A stretch of 64,000 nucleotides of DNA from G965218495 sp965262785. Its GTDB lineage: Bacteria > Bacteroidota > Rhodothermia > Rhodothermales > Bin80. Location: the NCBI GenBank assembly GCA_965262785.1, contig OZ253559.1, positions 3,286,001-3,350,000 of the forward strand, written 5' to 3'. The notes under the pieces were generated by a model. That model was given only the letters and a program-made list of their open reading frames with translations, was not told where the DNA came from and ran no database searches. Shown in pieces: positions 27,260 to 36,072 of this stretch (within the stretch, counting starts at the first letter, position 1; every line of letters starts with the position of its first letter). The position numbers were made by a program, and so were the translations under genes.

Positions 27260-28746
27260 GTCTTCAGTGCCTCCCTTTATTGTCGGAAAACATACCAGCA
27301 GCGAGGCGCCTTCGCTCCACGGGCATTACCCCGTTTCATCGCTACTACGCACCTCTCCGCCACCCTCTCGCCTTCGGTACACTTCCCGGTGCCACCGGTT
27401 ATAGTACCTACCTTCCTCCGGCAATTTCTCACCGGGGCGAGGAGGGCTTCTCCAGTTGCTCGGCATGTCCTTGTCATCGTGCCGTCGCTATCACCCCGCC
27501 GAAGCGGTGCGGTCGTCCCAATCAGATTTCGACCGCCCGTGCTGTCTTCGCCCATCGGTTGAGGGCTCGACCTTCGGGATATACTCTCGAGGCCACCTAT
27601 GCGTTTACTCTCGTTACGGCCCGATGACTCGCGGTCTCCCTTACGGAGACCGTGTCGGTAGGCTTCATGAATTAGGTTTCCCGCTTCCATGCTACCCAAG
27701 CTACAGAGCTCTGATTTCTACTCTGGCAGGACTGACTCCTGCTGAACATGCCAGCCTTGACTGGACACACAACCGGGCGTACGGTTTTCCCGTACCCGGC
27801 TCTCCAGGCGGATCATGCCACTCGCACTCGGACCGCTTCTCCTGCCGCATAGGACTTCCACTACGCAAGGAGCGACACGCTCCTTACAGCCACCCTATAC
27901 CGCGGATAACGCGTTGACAGGCCTGTTTACGCCCTGACAACCCCGTACGCCAGCATCGCATAGAATGCGACTGGCCTACGGGTCCTTCACTTACGCATGT
28001 GGTGTCGCTGGATTCACCGACCCTGATCGGATGGTAGGCTATGCCATTATTTCCGGGGCCTTTCACCCTTTGAACACCGCTCCGCACCTGCGGCCCCTTC
28101 CCTCGACGGGCATTACCCCGCGTCTTCAGTAATACGGGCCACTCCGCCACCCTATCAGCCTGGCCTGGCTCAAAGAGCTTCCAGTTGGTGCGTGCCACAC
28201 CACCAATAGGGCTTCCCGTGTTGCAACTCTCCTGATCTTCCATGCGTGCCAGCGCCAATACCCCGGCGAGTCGGTCTCGGTGCCTTTGTCGCTCGCTTCC
28301 CGAGCCGCAGCGGTCTTCCCCATATCACCGGAAGGTCGACACTCGCATCACCCGTTTCGGGGCCTGCTCAGCGTTCACTCACGTTCCGGCCCGCATGGTC
28401 GCTAAGCTACTCACGTAGCCCGTTAACCACAGTGCTTCATACTATGTTGTTACCTCCATAATACGCTGTAGCCGCTACCAACTGGAGCGACAGATGTTGG
28501 GCGGGATTCGCACCCGCCACAGGAAAGCGCCTTTTCACGGCGCACGGCGAAGTAGAGCTACGGCGTGGAGAAGTGCGAAACTCTTGCAGGGCTAGCCAAA
28601 TGATATCCCTATCGTTGAGATCGTGGGATGGGTTGTCACTGTTGTCGCCAATGGCCTCAAAAAGAGCCAGCCCACAGCGACAGCCAGCTTCCTCCCCAGC
28701 GACGCAACGTCGGCGTCGTCACTCCCAACTGAAGCATCGGGGGGGG

Positions 28747-31700
28747 CTACTTCAGGATGGTCATATGGCTCATTCGGACCTCGATCCCGGCAGCGGTGGC
28801 AGCACGCACACGGTAGGGATACGTGCCGGAAGCCAGCTGCGCAACGTCCATCTGGATGGCCCGCCGGCTGCCCGCCTCCAACTCTTCGGGCACGCTTCGC
28901 AGGACAGCGCGACCCAGCACGTCAAACACCTCTACCGTGACCGTCGCCGACATGGGCAAATCCACCAGAATGGTCGTATGTGGATTGAATGGGTTGGGAT
29001 AGTTGCCGTGGAGCACAAAACGCTCCGGCAATTCTGTCTGATCGCCAATCCTTGTAACGCCGGAAGGAAAAAATACCGTTCCGTCTGCCTGCACGCCGAT
29101 CATGGTAAGGCCTTCCCTGGCCGACGTGCCGGAGCCGGAGAGACTCAGCACAAAAGCTTGCCGGGAAAGGCCACTCAGATCAATCTCAAACCGGTTGATC
29201 AGGCGCTGGTCTGCGGCAGCCACCACTTCTATCTCGTGCGACCCTGGCGGCACCGACACGTAGCTGCCGACGGCGCCGTAGGCTGCATCGTCAAGGAGTA
29301 CCACAGCCGCGCCACCCGGCTGCAACAGGCGTACGTCTACCGCCTCCAGATCTCTGGCTCCATGCGTCACGTAGAAGGCTGCCTGGTCGTCCACATCATG
29401 GCTCCGTCGCACATCATCCACCAACGCGAGGTCCACGTCCTCACCTTTGCCGTATGCAATCACATGGTAATCGGTGCCCGTGCCAACGCTTATCGATTGT
29501 GAGCGCAGCGGTTGGGCATTGTCGCCATCCCCCCCTCTAACCACGTCGATGGTATGCTCCCCCTGGGAGAGCACACCGAATGCCGAGGCTGACTGGAACG
29601 TCCAGTCGTCAAAGATGCGCTGGCCATCAACGTATACGTCGAGCGGCGACCCATCAACGTTTTGAATGAACTGGGCCGTCGGTGCCTGCTGCAAGGTGCT
29701 TTCCCACAGCGCCTTGGCATTGTCCGCATTCTGGAACAGATCCTCCCTGCTGCGCCCGGTTACCACCGCAAAAGCCACCTGGACTTCCTGGCCCGGAGCT
29801 ATCGTGAACGGGCCCAGCCCTGTCACTTGTGCCCAATCATTGGCTCCGGATCCAGGGCTCTGAATGCCGCCGGTCAAGTATGACCATTTCGTCTGGTCCG
29901 TCAGTGGTTCCCCGTAGCGAAGGGCACGAAAGTGCACGGGCGCATTCGCTGAAAGCGGCATGGTGCCAACCACCACAGTAGGATTGGAGGCCGCATCCTG
30001 CTGATAGCCGAGATTCCTGGTCCCGTCAAATAGTGCATAGTCCTGCATCCAGGTAGAATTCAACTGCCAGTTGAACATCAGGCCTATATGAACATTGTCC
30101 AATTCGGCTCCGGTCGGATTGCTGATGGTGTATCGCAAAATGACAAAGTTCTCGTTCTCCTCTGCAGTATCGGCAAAGCTCTCCTGGAGCACCTCTACGC
30201 CTATCGGGTTGGGGGCACCGCCATCCACCAGCTCCATCCGCCCTTCCTGCGCCACCAGACTTCCAGGGTCCTGTATCTCAAGGCTGGCCCCCCGTTGCGG
30301 AACCCAGTCCATGTGCTGACTTGCAATTTGGGGCCGCAATTCGTCACTGTTCAGGCAGTCGGACACCGCATCTGGTCCGCTAGCCACGAGCAAGCCGCCC
30401 TCGTGTATGATGGACCGCCTCCTGCCGTTCGTGTCGTAGACCCATACACCTTCACTTAATTGGCGAAAGCGGTTGTCCAAAAAGCCAAAATTCCCTTCGG
30501 TGGTAATGGTGAAACCCATTCCGCCAGTGACGTGCTCGAGCGTTTCACCATCGTTGGCCATCAGCCGCACGACGTCGGGGGCATCAACGTAGGATCCATC
30601 CCGTGCTCGGGGAGAAACCAATAAGCGCGAACGATACGGCGTGTCCTCGGTCAAAAGGAACCTGGTCGTGACGGACGTGCTATCTCCGGTCCCCAATCTG
30701 CCAACACTGACCGGGCCGGAATCAAATTGGACGAAATCGCCGTCCGAAAACCACTCGATTGTCAGGTTCTGAGTATCTGCCAGATAGTTGACCAGCGTTG
30801 CAGTGATTTCCGCGGATTCGCCGCTTTGGAGTACCCGCTCCCCACCCGTTAGTTGTGCCCTGGTCATGCGGATGGCAGGGAACCCGCTCTCCGTAACGGC
30901 GCGGTAGGCATTGACGCGCCCGCGACCCAAGAGGCCCGCCAGCGAGGCATCGTTGGCAGCGTCGATGTTGTCAGCCGTAAGGCGCACCTGTTCGCGCACC
31001 TGATGCGGCGAAAAACTCGGGTTCGCCGTCTTGACCAGCGCCGCTATGCCCGCTACCAGCGGCGAGGCAAAAGACGTGCCGTTGTCTCTGCCATACGCAT
31101 CGCCCGGACGTGGTACGATTACGTCCCGTCCTGCGGCATACACATTTACGCTCCTGCCGTAATTGTAGTAGTTCACATCGGACCCTGACAGCGTGCCGCC
31201 GACGCTGAGTTCGATGCCGTAATTGCCAGGGTATGTGGGGTTGTAGTCAGAGTTTATACGTGCGTTCCCGGCCGCAGCCACCACCAGCGCCCCTTCGTCC
31301 AGGGCCGAGTGCATGACCTGCGCTTCCGTTTGGGAATAGCCGAATCCACCGTAACTTGCGTTAATGATATCGGCACCATTCAGGGCCGCATACATAATGC
31401 CTATGCCATTGTCATGGCCTGCCACCGGCATGAGCTCGGCATTCCAGCTGGTGCCAGCCAATCCTATGCTGTTGTCGGCCTCCGCCGAGGCGGCGCCGGC
31501 CACCGCTATGCCATGGATGACGTCGTCATCATTAGCGGAACCTGAGGCTATCGGCAAATCCGTAGAAAAATCCCAGCCGTGCACGTCATCCACGAAGCCG
31601 TTCCCATCGTCGTCAATGCCGTTATTCGGAACCTCACCCGGATTGGTCCACAGTGTGCCTCGAATGTCTTCATGGCCCAGGTCCATGCCCAACTCCGTTA

Positions 31701-32247
31701 CAGCAATCACGACATCACCCTGCTCGCCCTTTACCACATCCCAGGCGTCGGCCATGCGAAGACGCCGCATGTACGCTGCTTGCGAGAACAACGGGTCATT
31801 GGGCGTGTCAGGAAGAGTGTTTATGCCCGCCTCCACAGAGGCTGAATCCCATGCCGGCGCACGGATAAACCTCGGCTCCGCGTAAACTACATTCGGATCC
31901 CGCGCCAGGGCGGCGGCTACCAGCCCGGAGTCAAAAGACTCGTCGTGACGCACCGAATAGATTCGTTGCAGCGCCCTGGTGCTAGCAGCCAGCTCTCGCG
32001 TCTCTGCCACGCGGTCTATGAAGGGAAAGGCCTTCGCGACCTCGAAGACGCCAAACTGAGCAGCCTCCTGATCGAAGACCGCAAGTCCTGTCTTGCCGGC
32101 AACAGGAGAGACGGTTACCCCCTCTGCGACTTGAATCCAGACAAATCCTGGGCTATAGGGCGCAGAAGGATCGGTGGGCTGAGCAGTTGCGAGGGTACTC
32201 AGCAACATCGCGAGGCCTACCAGACATGCAAGGCGGTTTTTAACCAT
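28747..32247 (-). CDS. T9SS-secreted subtilisin-like serine peptidase, copy A
   Basis: The protein has 1166 residues. A signal peptide (MVKNRLACLVGLAMLLSTLATAQ), a pro-region and an S8 domain (about 165-460) are followed by beta-rich middle domains and a C-terminal T9SS sorting domain (GNYPNPFNPHTTILVDL...VFDVLGRAV...GTYPYRVRAATAAG). Catalytic His245 (IHGIAVAG) and Ser392 (GTSFASPLVAG) and the oxyanion Asn (AAAGNA) are present. The usual Asp of the DTG motif is Glu185 (AVTELGMDL). A run of seven G (29529-29535 on the complement) lies before the sorting domain and is in frame here. Its promoter region was hit by IS256 copy 2. Confidence 0.93.
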   Translation of the reverse strand: MVKNRLACLVGLAMLLSTLATAQPTDPSAPYSPGFVWIQVAEGVTVSPVAGKTGLAVFDQEAAQFGVFEVAKAFPFIDRVAETRELAASTRALQRIYSVRHDESFDSGLVAAALARDPNVVYAEPRFIRAPAWDSASVEAGINTLPDTPNDPLFSQAAYMRRLRMADAWDVVKGEQGDVVIAVTELGMDLGHEDIRGTLWTNPGEVPNNGIDDDGNGFVDDVHGWDFSTDLPIASGSANDDDVIHGIAVAGAASAEADNSIGLAGTSWNAELMPVAGHDNGIGIMYAALNGADIINASYGGFGYSQTEAQVMHSALDEGALVVAAAGNARINSDYNPTYPGNYGIELSVGGTLSGSDVNYYNYGRSVNVYAAGRDVIVPRPGDAYGRDNGTSFASPLVAGIAALVKTANPSFSPHQVREQVRLTADNIDAANDASLAGLLGRGRVNAYRAVTESGFPAIRMTRAQLTGGERVLQSGESAEITATLVNYLADTQNLTIEWFSDGDFVQFDSGPVSVGRLGTGDSTSVTTRFLLTEDTPYRSRLLVSPRARDGSYVDAPDVVRLMANDGETLEHVTGGMGFTITTEGNFGFLDNRFRQLSEGVWVYDTNGRRRSIIHEGGLLVASGPDAVSDCLNSDELRPQIASQHMDWVPQRGASLEIQDPGSLVAQEGRMELVDGGAPNPIGVEVLQESFADTAEENENFVILRYTISNPTGAELDNVHIGLMFNWQLNSTWMQDYALFDGTRNLGYQQDAASNPTVVVGTMPLSANAPVHFRALRYGEPLTDQTKWSYLTGGIQSPGSGANDWAQVTGLGPFTIAPGQEVQVAFAVVTGRSREDLFQNADNAKALWESTLQQAPTAQFIQNVDGSPLDVYVDGQRIFDDWTFQSASAFGVLSQGEHTIDVVRGGDGDNAQPLRSQSISVGTGTDYHVIAYGKGEDVDLALVDDVRRSHDVDDQAAFYVTHGARDLEAVDVRLLQPGGAAVVLLDDAAYGAVGSYVSVPPGSHEIEVVAAADQRLINRFEIDLSGLSRQAFVLSLSGSGTSAREGLTMIGVQADGTVFFPSGVTRIGDQTELPERFVLHGNYPNPFNPHTTILVDLPMSATVTVEVFDVLGRAVLRSVPEELEAGSRRAIQMDVAQLASGTYPYRVRAATAAGIEVRMSHMTILK

Positions 32248-32501
32248 GACAGCGTGTGCGTTGAATTACCATTGACCATTGGGATTGCACATTTTTAAGT
32301 TGGGTTTCGGCAGCTTCTGCCGAGATGGGCCCTCAAAGTAGATATCTTTTGGCAATGGATTGGGCTTCGGGTTGATTGTATGGGTGCAAATGGGACGGTG
32401 CATGCCAATGTGGGCCCAATTGCGTGCTCACACGCGGATTTTCGGGCGTAGGCAGGCTCGTGGAGTGACTTTCCGGGCACGATATCCCGCAGGTATCCTC
32501 T

Positions 32502-34671
32502 CCCGACTTCGCCATTTTGGGAACCCACCGTGGCCCAAGGGGGGCTAAGCCAAGTACTCCCAGCCCACTTTTCGCCCATTTCAGGCCCTTTTTAGCCGTA
32601 TTTCTCGGCTATATGGTGAAGAATGCGTGAAGTTTAGCGTATTCGGCTGAAAAAGGCCATTGTAGTGCCAGGATTGTTGGTAGGGACTTGCTACAGGTGC
32701 GCCCATGCACTATCTTGGAGTCGGCATTGAACTGCAGACACCATGTATATACGGGCGACCAAGACCCACGCAATGAAAGGCGAGACGCGACACAGCTACC
32801 GCCTGGTACGCAGCGACCGCATCGGCGGGAAGGTGCGCCAGTCTACCCTGCTGAACCTGGGCGTCCACTTTGACACGCCCCGTGAGCAGTGGGGGACCTT
32901 GGTGCTTCACATAGAGAATTTGTTGCAGGGGCAGCCGACACTCGTGTTCGATCCCGACCTGCAGCACACGGCCGAAGCCATTGTCGCGCAGCTGCGCGCA
33001 CGCGGCATAGGTGCACACGCGAAGCCGGAGGGCGAGCCTGATAGCGTCATGACGGTGGACATGGACTCCCTTGAGCACCCGGAGCATGCCCGCAGCGTGG
33101 GCGCAGAGCGTGTCTGCCTTCAGGCGCTCGAGGATCTGGGACTGAAAGACACGTTGATCCAGGCTGGTGCCAAGGAGCGCGACGCGCGCCTGGCCGTAGC
33201 CCTGGTGGTCGCACGCATGCTGCATCCCAACAGCGAACGGGCTACGCTTCAGTGGTTGCAAAGCAGGTCGACGACGCTGGACCTGCTGGGGCTGCGCCCC
33301 GGCAGGAAAGTGTCGTTAGCGAAGCTGTATCGCATTGGGGACCTGCTCTGGGAGCACAACCAGGCGATTCAGCAAGCGCTCTTCCAAAAGGAGCGGACGC
33401 TCTTGAGCCTGCCGGAGACCGTTGTTTTTTATGACCTCACCAACGCCCATTATCATGGCCAACAGCACGGCGAGTACCTGGCCTACGGACGTTCGAAGCA
33501 AAAGCGTTCCGATTGTCCGCTGGTAACGCTCGGGCTGGTGCTCGATGGCGCGGGCTTCCCGCGCACCTGCGAGATCTTGCCCGGCAACGTCTCGGAGCCC
33601 GGCACGCTGCAGGACGCTATCGAGCGTCTGAACGCCAGCGTGGACGGTCAGAAGCCGACGGTGATCATGGATGCAGGGATTGCTACGGAAGCGAACGTGT
33701 CCTGGCTTGCAGAGCAGGGCTACGACTGGATCTGCGTGCACCGCGGCCGGCGGCCCCTGCCGCCAGAGCGGGAGCCTGACAGTACGCTGACCACGCAGGC
33801 TGGTCATGCTGTACGCGTGTGGCAGTTGCAGCAGACGAAGCAGGAAGCGCTGCTCTATGCCGTCAGCGAAGCCAGAAAGCACAAGGAAGAGCAGATCCTC
33901 CAGCGCCGGCGCACGCTACTGGAAGCAGCCCTCACCTCGCTGCACGAAGGGCTGCAGAAGCCCTACCATACCAAGCGGCTCAAGAAGGTCGTAGAGCAGG
34001 TCGGACGCATAAAAGAGCGATATGCCCGCGTATCTCATCAGTACGAAGTGACGGTTGTAGAAGGGAGTGGCCCCAACGCCAAGGCCGTGACGTTTGCACG
34101 CAAGACGCAGTGGGAAGAGGCCGATGAGGCCCTGGGGGGCTACGTGCTACGCACCAGTCAGACGGGATGGGACCTTAAGCACATTGTAGCCACGTACTGG
34201 CGGCTGTCCGAGGTGGAGGCCACCTTCCGCTCGTTGAAGTCGGAACTGGGGATGCGGCCGCTTTACCACAGCAAGGACGCACGCATCGCAGCGCACATCA
34301 GTATAGCTGTGTATGCCTATCACGCCGTGCACCTGATCCGGACACGCTTGAAGGCGCAGGACATCCACACCAGCTGGAAGACGCTTCGCCAGAAGCTGAG
34401 CGCCTGGCAACGGGTGATGACGACCCTAAAGGACACCCAGGGCCAGGTGATTGTCAACGTGCAGGACGAGCGCCCAAGGGCAGAACTGGCTCAGATAGCG
34501 CGGATCTGCGGCGTCACGCCCAGCCTGCATCGCCAACGCTACGTGCGCCAGGACTAGGGCGGGCGCAAGGCGGAAGAAAAGTAGTGCCAGCCAGGCGGGA
34601 GTACACCCTTTTCTTATATGTGGAGAATGTGTCCACCTATACTGTTTGAGTCATAAAATGGCGAAGTAGAG
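32502..34671 (+). mobile_element. IS1634-type insertion sequence, copy B (no intron)
   Basis: This 2170-bp element has the same ends as copy A (CCCGACTTCGCC left; CTCTACTTCGCC read inward at the right). It is flanked by CTCT at 32498-32501 and 34672-34675; the empty site is in IS256 copy 1 at 9055-9058. Its right terminal repeat is the intron-free reference for the twintron insertion. Confidence 0.94.
32743..34557 (+). CDS. IS1634-family transposase, copy B
   Basis: The protein has 604 residues, almost identical to 23764-25569, with the full-length LDLLGLRPGRK segment. Catalytic blocks are YDLTNAHYHG, VIMDAGIATEANVSWLAEQG and YWRLSEVEATFRSLKSELGM. It is intact and preceded by about 240 bp of element leader. 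It lies within the non-coding left end of IS256 copy 2. Confidence 0.94.
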   Translation: MYIRATKTHAMKGETRHSYRLVRSDRIGGKVRQSTLLNLGVHFDTPREQWGTLVLHIENLLQGQPTLVFDPDLQHTAEAIVAQLRARGIGAHAKPEGEPDSVMTVDMDSLEHPEHARSVGAERVCLQALEDLGLKDTLIQAGAKERDARLAVALVVARMLHPNSERATLQWLQSRSTTLDLLGLRPGRKVSLAKLYRIGDLLWEHNQAIQQALFQKERTLLSLPETVVFYDLTNAHYHGQQHGEYLAYGRSKQKRSDCPLVTLGLVLDGAGFPRTCEILPGNVSEPGTLQDAIERLNASVDGQKPTVIMDAGIATEANVSWLAEQGYDWICVHRGRRPLPPEREPDSTLTTQAGHAVRVWQLQQTKQEALLYAVSEARKHKEEQILQRRRTLLEAALTSLHEGLQKPYHTKRLKKVVEQVGRIKERYARVSHQYEVTVVEGSGPNAKAVTFARKTQWEEADEALGGYVLRTSQTGWDLKHIVATYWRLSEVEATFRSLKSELGMRPLYHSKDARIAAHISIAVYAYHAVHLIRTRLKAQDIHTSWKTLRQKLSAWQRVMTTLKDTQGQVIVNVQDERPRAELAQIARICGVTPSLHRQRYVRQD

Positions 34672-34758
34672 CTCTGATCGCACGCGTAAGCGGCGATCTT
34701 GGCACGGTGCAGCGCCTCAGAGCGCCCAGACAGCTGCGGGTTTTGCGTTATGCCAGCG

Positions 34759-36072
34759 TCAGCAGCGCACTACTGCGCTGGGGCATCCAGCGGCAGGTGT
34801 TGCCTTTGCAGCCCCTTGGGGCTGGCAGACCGAATCCCCACTAACCCATTGACCCCCGGAGGTGGTCAGGACCTGGGTCAGCTCCTTCATGTCCTCCCGG
34901 CGTATCGGCTTCAGATTCGACTCGTACTGCATGAATATCGCCCCGCACCAGCGCTGACGCATCCCCGATGATCCCCAGCGCTTCACGTTCCGTGATCGGT
35001 TCGCAATAATGCTGTTGAGGTTCTCGATGATGTTTGTCGTCTTCAGACTGTCTCTGACAGCCTGGTTCCGCACCCCCAACCGGTGAAGCGCCAGCGTATC
35101 CTCCATACCCTCCTCCAGACTGCGTGCGGCTTTCGGGCACGACCGCTGCAGCGCTTCATGCAGCGACGCAAGCGCCGCCCGTGCCTCCGCGTACGTGGGT
35201 AGCTCCCAAGCCGCCTGAAGCCGACGCTTCATTTGCGTGGCCGCTGGCTCGCTTTTGATGTGACGCGTCACATTGGTACGCTTGTGCCAATTGCAGCGCT
35301 GGAATACGACCGCATCCCCAAACACCGCGCTGATCCCCTTGCGAAGCCCGCGGCTGCCGTCCACCTGTACCAACAGCTTGTCGGTATGGGTGAAGCCCCG
35401 ACGCAACAGATCCTGCAGCAGCGACTCCACCTGCGCACTGTTCTCGGTACGGCTTTCCGCAAAGCCCAGTACGACCTTCTCGCCCTCGGTCGTGATGCCC
35501 ATCGCTACGATCATCTGCACACCAGCCAAATACTTGCCATCAAGCAGGAGCACCGCAAAGGTGTGCTGATCGAATCGGCGCGTCTCAAATGCCTTCAGTA
35601 GCGCTGCCGTCTGCGTAATGAAGGCGTTGCCAATGCTGCTGGCACTCAACCCCAAACTATCGGTAAAGACTTGGGCCGCCTGCCTGTAATTGCGCCGCGA
35701 CAGTCCACACAGCAACCCTCGTGTCACGCTTTCCCGGTCCATAAGCCCACGCTCGCGCAAGAGGCGGTACGTTTGCAGAGGACGCTCCTTTCGGGTTCGT
35801 ACATTCCGCACGCGCGGAACGCGGACCGCAATGCGCTCCAAACCGACGCGGATGGAACCCGGATTCGCCCCCCAGCGCTGAAAGCCGGTCTTATGGTGCT
35901 TCCCACGTGCGCCGCATATGAAGCGGACCTCGGCTTCCATGACCCATGTGGCCATCTTGGTAAGAAGATGATCAAGACATCCAAGGCAGCTGGCCAGGCC
36001 GATGAAGTTCCTTTGCGCAAGCCCCCGAAAGTCCTCGATGAGTGATTGATCCAGCATAGGGGTATGGGGCAT
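34759..36072 (-). CDS. IS256-family (Mutator-type) transposase, copy 2, intact
   Basis: The protein has 437 residues. The DDE residues can be placed at D178 (LLLDGKYLAG), D238 (LLVQVDGSRGLRKG) and E350 (TTNIIENLNSI), with the QRCNWHKRTNV block between the second and third. The N-terminal part has ICGARGKHHKTGFQRWGA, a common Mutator-type N-domain feature. The ATG at 36072 overlaps the stop of the accessory gene by one base (TGATG), which implies coupled translation. Confidence 0.93.
   Translation of the reverse strand: MPHTPMLDQSLIEDFRGLAQRNFIGLASCLGCLDHLLTKMATWVMEAEVRFICGARGKHHKTGFQRWGANPGSIRVGLERIAVRVPRVRNVRTRKERPLQTYRLLRERGLMDRESVTRGLLCGLSRRNYRQAAQVFTDSLGLSASSIGNAFITQTAALLKAFETRRFDQHTFAVLLLDGKYLAGVQMIVAMGITTEGEKVVLGFAESRTENSAQVESLLQDLLRRGFTHTDKLLVQVDGSRGLRKGISAVFGDAVVFQRCNWHKRTNVTRHIKSEPAATQMKRRLQAAWELPTYAEARAALASLHEALQRSCPKAARSLEEGMEDTLALHRLGVRNQAVRDSLKTTNIIENLNSIIANRSRNVKRWGSSGMRQRWCGAIFMQYESNLKPIRREDMKELTQVLTTSGGQWVSGDSVCQPQGAAKATPAAGCPSAVVRC

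Larger units (their letters stand above)
25782..27770 (-). mobile_element. Inner group II intron (encodes maturase), inserted between domains V and VI of the outer intron
   Basis: This 1989-nt intron starts GTGTGTCCAG and ends CCCGACCCTAC. It interrupts the outer intron between CGCCCGGTT and CGGTGGGCGG, a junction seen intact in the related intron at 10001 (CGCCGGGTT-CGGTGAGCGG). EBS1 AACCGG (minus strand of 27395-27400) pairs perfectly with IBS1 CCGGTT at the domain V 3' strand. Its own domain V (AGCCCGGTGCGGGAAAACCG) lies at about 25900-25930, after the reverse transcriptase gene. It carries the only intron maturase in the window. Confidence 0.92.
25672..28545 (-). mobile_element. Outer group II intron (ORF-less) of a twintron, in the IS1634 right terminal repeat
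   Basis: Boundaries are fixed by the empty site in IS1634 copy B. The 5' end reads GTGCGCCGTG and the 3' end CCGACCCTAC (AY). The 5' part (28545-27771) parallels the ORF-less intron at 10001-10816, up to and including domain V (GAGAGCCGGGTACGGG.. ..CGCCCGGTT). There it is split by the inner intron and continues at 25781 with CGGTGGGCGGCGGG (domain VI). Without the inner intron it is 885 nt. EBS1 GGTGAT (minus strand of 28324-28329) pairs with IBS1 TTCGCC at five of six positions, one a G-U pair. Confidence 0.9.
23523..28557 (+). mobile_element. IS1634-type insertion sequence, copy A, containing a group II twintron
   Basis: The left end is CCCGACTTCGCCATTTT and the right end read inward is CTCTACTTCGCCATTTT. 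The target duplication is CTAC (23519-23522 and 28558-28561), confirmed by the empty site at 42530-42533. Without the 2874-bp intron insertion it is 2161 bp, 9 bp shorter than copy B because three codons are missing in its transposase. The introns lie within its right terminal inverted repeat. Confidence 0.93.
23316..32272. repeat. Duplicated 3.9-kb unit, copy A (core site + subtilase A), interrupted by IS1634/introns
   Basis: After subtracting the 5039 bp of IS plus target duplication, this unit is about 3.9 kb and corresponds to 42327-46250. It starts exactly at the core GTGTTA and carries about 210 bp of leader and a minus-strand T9SS subtilase. Identity ends in ACCATT, close to the left end of IS256 copy 2. 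Confidence 0.85.

Noticed and set aside
27277..27699. Open frames within the 5' part of the inner intron
   Set aside because: This region is structured intron RNA (domains I-III); the frames show no protein similarity and run on both strands.
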